48,214 nucleotides of DNA, from NCBI GenBank assembly GCA_900548275.1, contig URJY01000013.1, positions 1-48,214 on the forward strand, read 5' to 3'. This DNA comes from an uncultured Opitutales bacterium (GTDB lineage: Bacteria > Verrucomicrobiota > Verrucomicrobiia > Opitutales > Intestinicryptomonadaceae). The notes under the pieces are model-generated. The model saw only the letters and a program-made list of their open reading frames with translations. It was not told the origin of the DNA and made no database searches. This document shows, one piece after another, positions 17,248 to 25,067 of this stretch (the stretch's first letter is position 1; every line of letters starts with the position of its first letter). The position numbers and the translations under genes were made by a program.

Positions 17248-17997
17248 TCAAGCCCTGCCGTGTTTTATGATTTCCTCCGCCACGTTCCACGCCTCGGCTG
17301 CGTTCTGTTCTTGGATGCGTTCGACAAGTTTGCAATGCAAATCGAACGCCGAAGCGAAAATCTCCGCCGATTTGTAGATTTTTGCGTACCACTTGCGCAG
17401 GTGTTCGGAGGCAAGCTCGTAGAACTCGAGCAGAATTTCGTTGTGCGAGGCGGCGGCGATTGCGGTGTGGAACTTGATGTCGGCGTCTATCGCCCTCTCC
17501 AAGTCGGCGGATGCGTTTGCCGCTTCGATTTCCGCGAGCATTGCGCGTATGTTTTTTATGTCCGTCTTCGTGCGTTTGAGAGCCGCCTTTTCGGCGATTT
17601 TCATTTCGAGTATCTGGCGGATTTCGTCGAGGTCGCAGCTCTGTGCGCGTTTGAGACGCTGGGCTATCGGCTCGTTCGTGGCGTACTGCGAGACTACGAA
17701 GGTGCCCTTGCCCTGCATAACGCGAAGCATTCCGATGTTCGAAAGCACGCTGACGGCTTCGCGGATTGTCGAACGCCCCACGCCGTACATATCGGAAAGC
17801 TCCTTTTCAACGGGCAGTTTTGCGCCGACGGGCATTTCGCCCGAAGCTATGCTGTTGCGTATCTGCTCGGAAACTTCGTCGGCGAGCGATTTCTTTTCGA
17901 GCTTCACAACCCCGCCCGTTTTCGACGGAACAAAAGCACCCGCAGCCCCCGTCTTGGGAGCGCGTCCGCCCGATATTTGTTGCGTCTTCGTCGTCAT
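17248..17997 (-). CDS. FadR-subfamily GntR transcriptional regulator
   Basis: The 249-residue protein has an N-terminal winged helix (SLADEVSEQIRNSIASGEMP, then LPVEKELSDMYGVGRSTIREA, G-L-V-QGKGTFV) and an all-alpha FCD ligand-binding domain with the metal-ligand type motifs D-KFH-AIA-AS-N and the late H. FadR-type repressors sense small organic acids. Three starts are possible: 18129, 18021 (MKSISSDD) and 17997 (MTTKTQQ). I choose 17997 because a candidate promoter and a 19-bp palindrome sit just upstream and include the 18021 ATG. The gene leads directly into ilvC, so a link to branched-chain amino acid or hydroxy-acid control is possible but unproven. Confidence 0.85.
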   Translation of the reverse strand: MTTKTQQISGGRAPKTGAAGAFVPSKTGGVVKLEKKSLADEVSEQIRNSIASGEMPVGAKLPVEKELSDMYGVGRSTIREAVSVLSNIGMLRVMQGKGTFVVSQYATNEPIAQRLKRAQSCDLDEIRQILEMKIAEKAALKRTKTDIKNIRAMLAEIEAANASADLERAIDADIKFHTAIAAASHNEILLEFYELASEHLRKWYAKIYKSAEIFASAFDLHCKLVERIQEQNAAEAWNVAEEIIKHGRA

Positions 17998-18013
17998 ATC
18001 ATCAGATGATATG
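17995..18013 (-). promoter_or_regulatory. Perfect 19-bp palindrome, probable GntR operator
   Basis: CATATCATCAGATGATATG has 9-base arms that are exact complements around one central base. It overlaps the ATG chosen for the GntR gene and lies at the predicted transcription start. Perfect dyads of this size at their own start are typical autorepressor sites for FadR-type regulators. Confidence 0.7.
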
Positions 18014-18018
18014 CTTTT

Positions 18019-18047
18019 CATCAAAACGCGTTTCGCCCGCGCGTCAA
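18019..18047 (-). promoter_or_regulatory. Candidate promoter of the GntR-ilvC unit
   Basis: TTGACG (18047-18042), 17 bases, then TTGATG (18024-18019). The -10 is weak. Its predicted start point falls at the edge of the palindrome. Confidence 0.4.
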
Positions 18048-18132
18048 GCGATTTTTGTTTTTTGCGCAAAAAATTTTCGGAATGCAATTCGTGCGCGCGG
18101 GGGAACACTGCGCTCCCCGCGCGCCGCAAGCG

Positions 18133-18321
18133 CTATTTGGCGGGGTCGGACTTGTGAATGTACGGCACAAAGCCCAGCACCGCACAGCCCGCAAGCGAAA
18201 GCGACAAAATCAGACACGGATTTTCCGAAAGTCCGTTGAGTGCGGCAGTCGCCGCGAACGCCGCCCCGAGCTGCAGGAATCCGAATACCGCTTCCGCAAA
18301 GTGTTCCGCAAAAAAAATGCG
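18133..18321 (-). pseudogene. C-terminal relic of a membrane transporter
   Basis: Read on the minus strand, the 62 codons directly after the malic enzyme TAG stay open in the same frame and end at TAG (18135-18133). They contain no ATG, GTG or TTG that would give a full domain. The residues form two hydrophobic helices (AVFGFLQLGAAFAATAALNG and CLILSLSLACGAVLGFVPYI) and a polar end HKSDPAK. The first helix resembles the last part of Bcr/CflA-type MFS drug transporters (FGFLQ). I read it as the remnant of a transporter gene whose front was lost when the malic enzyme gene came to lie here. The alternative is a stop-codon read-through extension of malic enzyme, which seems less likely. Confidence 0.45.
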
Positions 18322-19593
18322 CTATTTAACGAGGCTTGCGAGGCGTTTTTCGTACGCCTGCCAGTCGATTATCGGCTGGCGCGCCGCGCCGCTTTCCATT
18401 GCCGCCTTTGCGACCGCCGAGGAAACCTTTACAATCAGACGCTTGTCGAACGGCTTGGGCAGGATGTAGCTTCTGCCGAAGACGAGATTTTCGCCCGCGA
18501 AGATTTTCCTTACTTCGTCGGTCGCGGGCTCGTGCGCGAGGGCTGCGAGCGCGTGAACCGCGGCGAGTTTCATCTCTTCGTTGATGCACTTCGAAGCGGT
18601 ATCGAGCGCGCCCCTGAAAATGTACGGAAAACCGAGAACATTGTTGACTTGGTTGGGATAGTCGGAACGCCCCGTCGCAAAGATGATGTCTTTGCGCGTC
18701 GCCGTGGCAAGCTCGTACGAAATCTCGGGGCGCGGATTTGCCAGTGCGAAAACCGCGGGATTTTCGTTCATCGAAAGCAGCATTTCGGGCGTGAGAACGT
18801 CCGCCTTGGAGACGCCGAGGAACACGTCCGCGCCCTTCACCGCGTCGGCGAGAGTCTTGGCGTCGGTATCGACGGCAAAGAATTTCTTCATTTCGTTGAG
18901 GTCGGTGCGGGAGGTCGAAATAACGCCCTTCGAGTCGCACATAAAGATGTTTTCGCGCTTTACGCCGAGGGAAATGTACATTTTCGCACAGCAAATCGCG
19001 GCCGAACCCGCGCCGCTTACGGCGACTTTTACGTCCTGAGGCTTTTTGCCCGCAATCTCGAGCGCGTTGAGCAGCGCGGCACCCGTAATAATCGACGTTC
19101 CGTGCTGGTCGTCGTGCATAACGGGGATGTCGAGTTCCTCCTTGAGTCTGCGCTCGATTTCGAAGCATTCGGGGGCTTTGATGTCTTCGAGGTTGATTCC
19201 GCCGAATGTGGGCGAAATTGCCTTCACCGTTTCGACGAACTTGTCGACGTCGGTTTCTGCGACTTCGATGTCGAAAGAGTCGAGCCCCGAGAAGATTTTG
19301 AAAAGCAGAGCCTTGCCCTCCATCACGGGCTTGCCCGCAATCGCGCCGATATTGCCGAGTCCCAAGACCGCCGTGCCGTTCGAAATTACCGCGACCAAAT
19401 TGCCCTTGCCCGTGTATTTATATGCGTCTTCGGGATTTTTTTTGATTTCAAGACACGGTTCCGCAACCCCGGGGGTGTACGCCATCGACAGGTCGTCCTG
19501 CGTGGAATGGGGCTTTGTGGGCACTATTTCAATCTTTCCGCGTTTTTCCCTGCTGTGGTACTCGAGCGCGGCTTCTCTGCTGATATTTGACAT
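18322..19593 (-). CDS. Malic enzyme (oxaloacetate-decarboxylating malate dehydrogenase)
   Basis: Converts malate + NAD(P)+ to pyruvate + CO2 + NAD(P)H. The 423-residue product is the short bacterial form, equal to the N-terminal part of MaeB without the phosphotransacetylase domain. Visible motifs: SMAYTPGVAEPCLEI (catalytic Tyr region), GKGNLVAVISNGTAVLGLGNIG, metal-binding HDDQHGT, the dinucleotide loop VSGAGSAAICCA, and ATGRSDYPNQVNN. The start at 19593 gives the usual N-terminus. Downstream, in frame, is the transporter relic at 18133; no terminator is visible there. Together with PckG and malate dehydrogenase it completes a PEP-malate-pyruvate node. Cofactor preference cannot be read with certainty. 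Confidence 0.95.
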   Translation of the reverse strand: MSNISREAALEYHSREKRGKIEIVPTKPHSTQDDLSMAYTPGVAEPCLEIKKNPEDAYKYTGKGNLVAVISNGTAVLGLGNIGAIAGKPVMEGKALLFKIFSGLDSFDIEVAETDVDKFVETVKAISPTFGGINLEDIKAPECFEIERRLKEELDIPVMHDDQHGTSIITGAALLNALEIAGKKPQDVKVAVSGAGSAAICCAKMYISLGVKRENIFMCDSKGVISTSRTDLNEMKKFFAVDTDAKTLADAVKGADVFLGVSKADVLTPEMLLSMNENPAVFALANPRPEISYELATATRKDIIFATGRSDYPNQVNNVLGFPYIFRGALDTASKCINEEMKLAAVHALAALAHEPATDEVRKIFAGENLVFGRSYILPKPFDKRLIVKVSSAVAKAAMESGAARQPIIDWQAYEKRLASLVK

Positions 19594-19754
19594 ACTTACT
19601 ATTTCGGTTTTTCTACTTGCACATTCAGACGCGAAGCGAAAATTCCGCCTCTTTCTGAAATTTAAAAAGCCGTTTGTTATGGCGGGCGGAAAAAATTTTT
19701 CAAAGTTTTTTTGCTCAAAATACGAACTTTTTGAGAAAGTTTACAAAATTGGAC

Positions 19755-19788
19755 AAAAAAATCCGCCCGAAACGCAAAATCGGGCGGA
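19755..19788 (-). terminator. Terminator of the lipoprotein gene at 19821
   Basis: Perfect 9-bp stem TCCGCCCGA/TCGGGCGGA (19762-19770 and 19780-19788) followed on the minus strand by seven T. Confidence 0.88.
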
Positions 19789-19820
19789 ATCCGTAAGCGC
19801 GGCGAAGTTCTGCCGAGCTT

Positions 19821-20735
19821 CTATCTCAATACGATTCTCGCGGAAATCGGGTAGTGGTCGGACGGAACAAGCCCGTCGACGTGGTCGGTATACGTGCCGA
19901 AATTCAGAACGGCGACATCGTTTGAGACGTAGATAAAATCGATTGGCATATCGCCCTCGGAAACGTTTTTGTAGTTGTTGAACGTCGAGCGCGTCGTGCC
20001 GTAGGGTTTTGAAAGCGAATTTTCACGGGCATCCTTTGCGATGGAACTTCCGCGCATAACGAGCGATGCGGGTTGGTCGCGCGTTTCGTTGAAGTCGCCC
20101 GAGACGAAAAACGTGCCGCCTTTTGCGATTTCGCGGATTTTCTTCACGAGCAGTTCCGCGGCGGGCTTGTGCCATTTTGCGTATTTTTCCACGCAAAGAT
20201 GGATGTTGAAGAAATGGAATTCGCGCCCCGATTCGATGTGGCGGAATTTCGCCCAAACGCACGAGCGTATGGAGTCGAACTGCCCGCCGAAACCGCGTTC
20301 GGCTTTGTCGGGCGTTTCGGAAAAATAGAACTTGCCCGAATCGAGAAGCTCGAATTTGTCGCGCCTGTAGAAAATGGGGTTGTTCATATTGCGCAGCATA
20401 TTGTCTATGTTTTTCGCCGCGGATTTTTCCGAAACTTCGGCAAGGGTGAGATTGCGGACAATCTGCCCCGCAACGGCGTATTTGTCGGACTGCGCGGCAA
20501 GGTAGTCGACCTGAAAACCCATCGGTTCCTGCATTCCGACGATGTCGAAGCCGTGGAACTCGACAAGCGGCATTATCAGATTCTTGCGGGCGTCCCATCT
20601 GCGCACGTCGGACGGGTCTTTGCAAAAGCCCACGTTAAAGCTCGCAACGGTAAATTCGGCAGGCTCGGGCGTTTCCACGCACGCGCAACCGCAAAGCAAA
20701 ACCGCCGCGACAAAAGAAATGTATCGTCGTTTCAT
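19821..20735 (-). CDS. Endonuclease/exonuclease/phosphatase-family lipoprotein
   Basis: A 304-residue EEP-fold hydrolase. Catalytic landmarks in order are ASFNVGF, GMQEP (metal Glu), HFFNIHL, SGDFNETRD (Asp/Asn), MPIDFIYVS and PSDHYPISA (general-base His). EEP proteins include DNases, sphingomyelinases and sugar-phosphate phosphatases; the substrate here is unknown. The N-terminus MKRRYISFVAAVLLCGCAC is a lipoprotein signal with Cys17 (or Cys19) as the lipid site, so the enzyme sits on a membrane facing the periplasm. The start at 20735 is chosen for that signal; the longer frame to 20876 runs through the murA upstream region. It is divergent from murA. Confidence 0.88.
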   Translation of the reverse strand: MKRRYISFVAAVLLCGCACVETPEPAEFTVASFNVGFCKDPSDVRRWDARKNLIMPLVEFHGFDIVGMQEPMGFQVDYLAAQSDKYAVAGQIVRNLTLAEVSEKSAAKNIDNMLRNMNNPIFYRRDKFELLDSGKFYFSETPDKAERGFGGQFDSIRSCVWAKFRHIESGREFHFFNIHLCVEKYAKWHKPAAELLVKKIREIAKGGTFFVSGDFNETRDQPASLVMRGSSIAKDARENSLSKPYGTTRSTFNNYKNVSEGDMPIDFIYVSNDVAVLNFGTYTDHVDGLVPSDHYPISARIVLR

Positions 20736-20893
20736 AGGGGCGATATTTTCGCGTCCCGAACGCAAGTCAACAAAAATTCCGACCGAAAACGGCGCGGTTT
20801 TTGCATTTTGTACTTGCAAAAATCGGCGTTTGCAAAAATCATTCGAACATTCGCAAACGCGAAGAAACATTTCCAAAACATCTCGATTTAAAT

Positions 20894-22165
20894 ATGGATT
20901 CTCTCTTGATTAAAGGCGGCTCGCGGCTCGAAGGCGAAGTGTGCGTTGCCGGTGCAAAAAACGCCTGTCTGCCCATCTTTGCGGCGACTCTGCTGACCGA
21001 CCAAAAATGCGTTCTAAAAAACGTCCCCGACCTTAGCGACGTGCGCTTTATGGCCGAAATCGTCGCGGCGATGGGCGCGGAAGTCTCGAACCCCTCCAAG
21101 GGCGTCTGGGAAATTCAGGCTAAGAACATTTCGCATATCGCCCCCTACGAACTCGTACGCAAAATGCGCGCGAGCATCTGTCTGCTCGGGCCTCTTACGG
21201 CGCGCCTGCGCAAGGCGGAAGTCTCGCTCCCCGGGGGGTGCGTAATCGGGGCGCGTCCCGTCGACCTGCACATCAAGGGGCTTCGCGCTCTCGGCTGCAA
21301 TGTTGAAATCGACAGGGGCTTTATCTGCGTGGACGCGCGGAAAATCCGCGGGGCGCAAATGTATCTGGGCGGACGTTTCGGCAGCACCGTTACGGGCACG
21401 GCGAACATCATAATGGCGGCGGTGCTTACCCCGGGGACGACGATTATCGAAAACGCCGCCTGCGAACCAGAAGTCGCCGACATGTGCAAAATGCTCTCGA
21501 ATATGGGCGCGATTATCGACGGCGCGGGCTCGCCCACGGTTACGATTACGGGCGTGCCGAAACTCGGCGGCGTCGAACACTCGGTTCTGCCCGACCGCAT
21601 CGAAGCGGGCACTTGGATTGCCCTCGCCGCGGCGGCAAAAGGCAAGGTGCTCATCAGGGGTGCGCAGAAAAAATATCTCGGCTCGTTCCTCGACGTTCTC
21701 GAACGCGCGGAATGTCCGTTCGAAATCAAAAGCCCGTCGTCGATATACGTCGACGCGACAAAGGCAAAGCTAAAGCCCGTAGAATGCACAACACTTCCCT
21801 ACCCCGGGTTCCCGACCGACCTGCAGGCTCAGCTCTGCGCCCTTATGACGCAGGCGGAAGGCATTTCGGTTCTGACCGAACGCATCTATCCCGAACGCTT
21901 TATGCACGTTCCCGAACTCTGCCGAATGGGCGCGAACATCGTCCGCGAGGGCCCGAGCGCAATCATAAGCGGCAAGACGAAGCTTTCGGGCGCGCCCGTG
22001 ATGGCGTCCGACCTGCGCGCGAGCGCGGCTCTGGTGATTGCCGCCCTTGCGGCGAAAGGCGAAACGCTCATCAGCCGAATCTACCACCTCGACCGCGGCT
22101 ACGATTCAATCGACAAAAAGCTCGCCGACCTCGGCGCGAAAGTCGAGCGCATAAAATCGGAATAG
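20894..22165 (+). CDS. murA: UDP-N-acetylglucosamine 1-carboxyvinyltransferase
   Basis: MurA transfers enolpyruvate from PEP to UDP-GlcNAc, the first committed step of peptidoglycan synthesis, in the cytoplasm. The 423-residue product matches the family. The substrate-binding GAKNACLP places Lys22 and Asn23 at the E. coli positions. The catalytic Cys is present (Cys116 in LPGGCVIGARPVDLH), so fosfomycin sensitivity is expected at this site. The start MDSLLIKGG (20894) fits the family; the upstream frame from 20801 crosses the promoter region with repeated TTGCAAAAATC units. infC and a cell-wall amidase follow on the same strand, 78 bases and then 1 base apart. Confidence 0.97.
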   Translation: MDSLLIKGGSRLEGEVCVAGAKNACLPIFAATLLTDQKCVLKNVPDLSDVRFMAEIVAAMGAEVSNPSKGVWEIQAKNISHIAPYELVRKMRASICLLGPLTARLRKAEVSLPGGCVIGARPVDLHIKGLRALGCNVEIDRGFICVDARKIRGAQMYLGGRFGSTVTGTANIIMAAVLTPGTTIIENAACEPEVADMCKMLSNMGAIIDGAGSPTVTITGVPKLGGVEHSVLPDRIEAGTWIALAAAAKGKVLIRGAQKKYLGSFLDVLERAECPFEIKSPSSIYVDATKAKLKPVECTTLPYPGFPTDLQAQLCALMTQAEGISVLTERIYPERFMHVPELCRMGANIVREGPSAIISGKTKLSGAPVMASDLRASAALVIAALAAKGETLISRIYHLDRGYDSIDKKLADLGAKVERIKSE

Positions 22166-22243
22166 CGAAATTTAGGATTGAACTTTTTTGCGGATGCTAT
22201 TTTATGCGAAATCTGCAAACAGATAATATATAAATATAAATTA

Positions 22244-22873
22244 ATGGCAACAAACATTCCCTACAGAGGCGGAGACAGACGCAACTTCAAAGGCGGCAAG
22301 AACTTCGGTCCGAGAAGAAACGAAAGAATCAGAGCGCCGAAAATCAGAGTAATCGGACCCGACGGCGCAATGCTCGGCATAATGTCGCCCTACGACGCGT
22401 TGGCAATCGCACGCCGCGCGGGGCTCGACCTGCTCGAAGTTTCCCCCAACGCCGAACCGCCGGTTTGCCGCATTCTCGACTACGGCAAATATATGTACGA
22501 AGAAGCCAAAAAGCAGAAGTCGCACAAGACAGTTGCCCCCAAGGTCAAGGAAATCAAGCTCCGTCCGATGATTGAGCAGAACGACTTTATGACGAAAATC
22601 CGCGCGGCGGAAAAGTTCCTCTTCCAAGGCAACAAGCTCAAAATCACCCTGATGATGCGCGGTCGCGAAATGGAATTTAAGGACAAGGCGTTCGAAGCGG
22701 TGAACCGCGCAATCGCCGAACTCAGCCATATGGGGCACGCGGATTCGGAACCCAAGCTTATGGGACGCAACATCGGCGTATCGATGTCGCCCGTTCCGCA
22801 AAACCAGCGCAAACTCAAGTACTCGGGAGAAAACGAAGAAGTCGGCGACGACGACTCCGATTCCGACGAATAA
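22244..22873 (+). CDS. infC: Translation initiation factor IF-3
   Basis: IF-3 binds the 30S subunit, prevents premature 50S joining and checks the initiator tRNA and start codon. The 209-residue protein has the N-domain (RAPKIRVIGPDG-MLGIM), the linker with K-QKSHK and the C-domain (KEIKLRP, NDFMTKIRAAEKFL, MRGREMEF). It has a basic, Gly/Arg-rich N-terminal extension (RGGDRRNFKGGKNFGPRR) and an acidic tail (GDDDSDSDE), making it longer than E. coli IF-3 (180). The start is an ordinary ATG (22244), not the AUU known from enterobacteria. The usual rpmI-rplT partners are absent; an amidase gene follows after one base. Confidence 0.95.
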   Translation: MATNIPYRGGDRRNFKGGKNFGPRRNERIRAPKIRVIGPDGAMLGIMSPYDALAIARRAGLDLLEVSPNAEPPVCRILDYGKYMYEEAKKQKSHKTVAPKVKEIKLRPMIEQNDFMTKIRAAEKFLFQGNKLKITLMMRGREMEFKDKAFEAVNRAIAELSHMGHADSEPKLMGRNIGVSMSPVPQNQRKLKYSGENEEVGDDDSDSDE

Positions 22874-22874
22874 A

Positions 22875-23864
22875 ATGCCGCTCTCCCGCCGCGATTTCCT
22901 CGTTGCATTGCTCGGAGCGGCTTTCGCCTGTTCCGACGCTTTCGCATTGACGGTAAAGGGGATAGAATATCTGCCCATATCGAAAATCGCCCAGCTGTGC
23001 GGTATGCGCTACCGCACGAATATCGCGGGGAAATCGCAGTCGATTTTCAGCAAAACAACGCGAATGACCTTCGGCGTAAATTCGCGGTCGATGGACTTGA
23101 ACGGAATCACCGTCTGGCTAGGACACCCCGTCGTAGCGCAAAAGGGAATGCTGTACATCGCAAAGCGCGATTATTTCAAGTCTGTCATACCGATTCTGTT
23201 CCCGCAAAACAACGGCACGCCGCGCAAGCTCTTCCATATTTTTATCGACGCAGGACACGGCGGCAAGGACAGGGGCGCGTACAACAAGGCGTACAAGCTT
23301 TCCGAAAAGGCGGTGAACCTCGACATCGCAATGAGGCTCGGGCGCGAGCTGAAAAAAAACGGCTACAGAGTGTCGTTCTCCCGCACGACCGACGAATTTA
23401 TAGAGCTTGACGACCGCCCCAAAAAGGCGAATGCCCGCCGCGCCGACCTCTTTGTAAGCGTGCACTGCAATGCGGCTTCGCCCTCGATTTCGGGGCTTGA
23501 AACTTTCGCGCTAACCCCGCGTTCGATGCCGTCGACCACAAGCGCGACCGTTTCGCGTTCAGACCACGTAGCCTACGACGGACATCAAAACGACGGCTGG
23601 AACCAGCTTCTGGCGTACTACATTCAACGCGCCCTGCACTATGCGACCCGCTCGCCCGACCGCGGCGTAAAGCGCGCGCGCTTTGCGGTGCTCAAGTCGC
23701 CGACGATGCCCGCAACGCTCGTGGAATGCGGCTTTATCTCGAACAATGCCGAATGCAGAAATCTGGCGACGGCGGCGTACCGCCAGAAAATCGCCGAGAC
23801 AATCGCCGCCGCCATTATGACGTACCACCGCACGCTGCGCCGCCTTTCGGCAAAAAGTTCGTAG
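22875..23864 (+). CDS. N-acetylmuramoyl-L-alanine amidase (Amidase_3) with Tat signal
   Basis: Zinc amidases of this family cut the amide bond between MurNAc and the stem peptide, in cell separation or peptidoglycan recycling. The 329-residue protein starts with SRRDFLVALLGAAFA, a twin-arginine (Tat) export signal, as in E. coli AmiA and AmiC. A domain of about 100 residues follows, then the catalytic domain: FIDAGHGGKDRGA (His), SEKAVNLDIA (Glu), FVSVHCNA (His) and TLVECGFISN (Glu). The stop of infC and this ATG are one base apart, so translation is probably coupled. A strong terminator follows at 23903. Confidence 0.93.
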   Translation: MPLSRRDFLVALLGAAFACSDAFALTVKGIEYLPISKIAQLCGMRYRTNIAGKSQSIFSKTTRMTFGVNSRSMDLNGITVWLGHPVVAQKGMLYIAKRDYFKSVIPILFPQNNGTPRKLFHIFIDAGHGGKDRGAYNKAYKLSEKAVNLDIAMRLGRELKKNGYRVSFSRTTDEFIELDDRPKKANARRADLFVSVHCNAASPSISGLETFALTPRSMPSTTSATVSRSDHVAYDGHQNDGWNQLLAYYIQRALHYATRSPDRGVKRARFAVLKSPTMPATLVECGFISNNAECRNLATAAYRQKIAETIAAAIMTYHRTLRRLSAKSS

Positions 23865-23902
23865 CGGTGCGCCGTGGAATGCGGCACTTTTCGGAAGGAA
23901 GT

Positions 23903-23938
23903 TCGGACAACCCTATTGTTGGGTGTCCGATTTTTTTT
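23903..23938 (+). terminator. Terminator of murA-infC-amidase
   Basis: Stem TCGGACA...TGTCCGA extended by ACCC/GGGT, then eight T (23931-23938). It overlaps the last codons and the stop of exosortase 2 on the other strand. Confidence 0.88.
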
Positions 23939-24923
23939 CGCCGTTTTCGGGCGGATTTCTGAACTCTTTCGGAACTGCGCTAAGCTGGAATATCGGCAGC
24001 AAAAGCAGAAGCCCTACGACCGTCGCGCCGAGGACGAAGTAGCCTGCGGCGTCGTGCACGAAGCCCGATATGGACTCGGGCCCGTTCTGGTACGCCCATA
24101 TCGAAAGAAACAACGCCCTCAGGATGTTGTTGAAAAACGCAAAGCACATCGACATCCCGACCATCAGGATTTTCTTCCAGAACTTGTCGAGAAACACGGC
24201 AGCCAAGAACGAGCCAGCAAACAGGCAGGCGGTCAGAGAGCGAATCCCGCTGCACGCGTCGGCAACGCCGACGCTGCCGTTCGGGAAACAGAGCGAGTTG
24301 CCCTTAAGCTCAACAACGAACCCGAACGCGTCCATAATGTTGAGCACCACGACCGACACTTTCGAAAGCAGCACAAGGCTTACAAGCGACTCGAGCGACT
24401 GGAACATCGGAGCGGAGATAATCCACCCGAACGCGGGAAACGTAAAGAGCAGCGCAAAGGCGGTTCTCTGGCGGATTCCCATTTTCTCGCCCGCCGAATT
24501 TTTCGACGCCGCAAAGTACGTCATCGCGAAGAAAAGAAACGAGAATCCGAACGTCATCGGGAAGACCGAGGACGACGCGGGGTTGTGCGAAACGCCCTTG
24601 ATTATCGCGAAAATCAAAAAGACGACAAGCCCGCAAACGAGCATCGAGCCGAAAAGGAAGTTCGCAAAAAGGCGCGCAATCGAACTTTCGCTGCAGTCGG
24701 GCTTTTTCTGAAAATATCCGAAAATATCATTCCATCTATCGAAAATGACATACACGCAGAACAGCGGCATAATGTAGCCGAACGAGTAGTCTACGCGCGT
24801 CGCCCAGATGTATTTTAGCGAGAGCGTTTCGATAACGAGCATTGCGGCAATCAAGACCGCCGAAAACAACGCTTCGGGCGGAAGCCTGAAAAAACTGTAC
24901 TTTTTTAATTCGGAAAAATTCAC
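23913..24923 (-). CDS. Exosortase/archaeosortase-family transpeptidase 2
   Basis: A 336-residue polytopic membrane protein with the exosortase catalytic triad: Cys224 in VADACSGIRSL, Arg269 in NNILRALFLSIWA and His290 in VHDAAGYFVLG. About eight to nine membrane helices are visible. The sequence PNGSVGVADACSGIRS is the classical exosortase active-site loop, closer to the textbook form than that of exosortase 1. A polar tail (about 316-336) with NPPENGEKKSDTQQ extends into the cytoplasm. It is 144 bases downstream of the GH10 gene on the same strand, separated by a hairpin. It stands alone, without polysaccharide-export genes. Which of the two exosortases serves the PEPAEWA proteins is not decided by sequence. 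Confidence 0.92.
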   Translation of the reverse strand: MNFSELKKYSFFRLPPEALFSAVLIAAMLVIETLSLKYIWATRVDYSFGYIMPLFCVYVIFDRWNDIFGYFQKKPDCSESSIARLFANFLFGSMLVCGLVVFLIFAIIKGVSHNPASSSVFPMTFGFSFLFFAMTYFAASKNSAGEKMGIRQRTAFALLFTFPAFGWIISAPMFQSLESLVSLVLLSKVSVVVLNIMDAFGFVVELKGNSLCFPNGSVGVADACSGIRSLTACLFAGSFLAAVFLDKFWKKILMVGMSMCFAFFNNILRALFLSIWAYQNGPESISGFVHDAAGYFVLGATVVGLLLLLPIFQLSAVPKEFRNPPENGEKKSDTQQ

Positions 24924-25019
24924 CGTGGCGACTCCTTTTCAATGTCAAATTCTAATTGCCGAACAGAGTATTTCGGGCGCGCGCGTTGTCAAATACAAAC
25001 GCCGCGGGCGGAGGAAACA

Positions 25020-25050
25020 GAAAATCCCCCGTCGGCATCGGCGGGGGATT
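25020..25050 (-). terminator. Hairpin terminator after the GH10 gene
   Basis: ATCCCCCG/CGGGGGAT stem (25024-25031 and 25042-25049), 18 bases past the stop, followed on the minus strand by a short T tract (TTTT). Confidence 0.6.
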
Positions 25051-25067
25051 CCCGAACAAGCGCGAAA

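Noticed and set aside
15790..18009. 739-codon plus-strand open frame opposite ilvC and the GntR gene
   Set aside because: An antisense shadow across two real genes and their gap; GC-rich codon use leaves such frames open.
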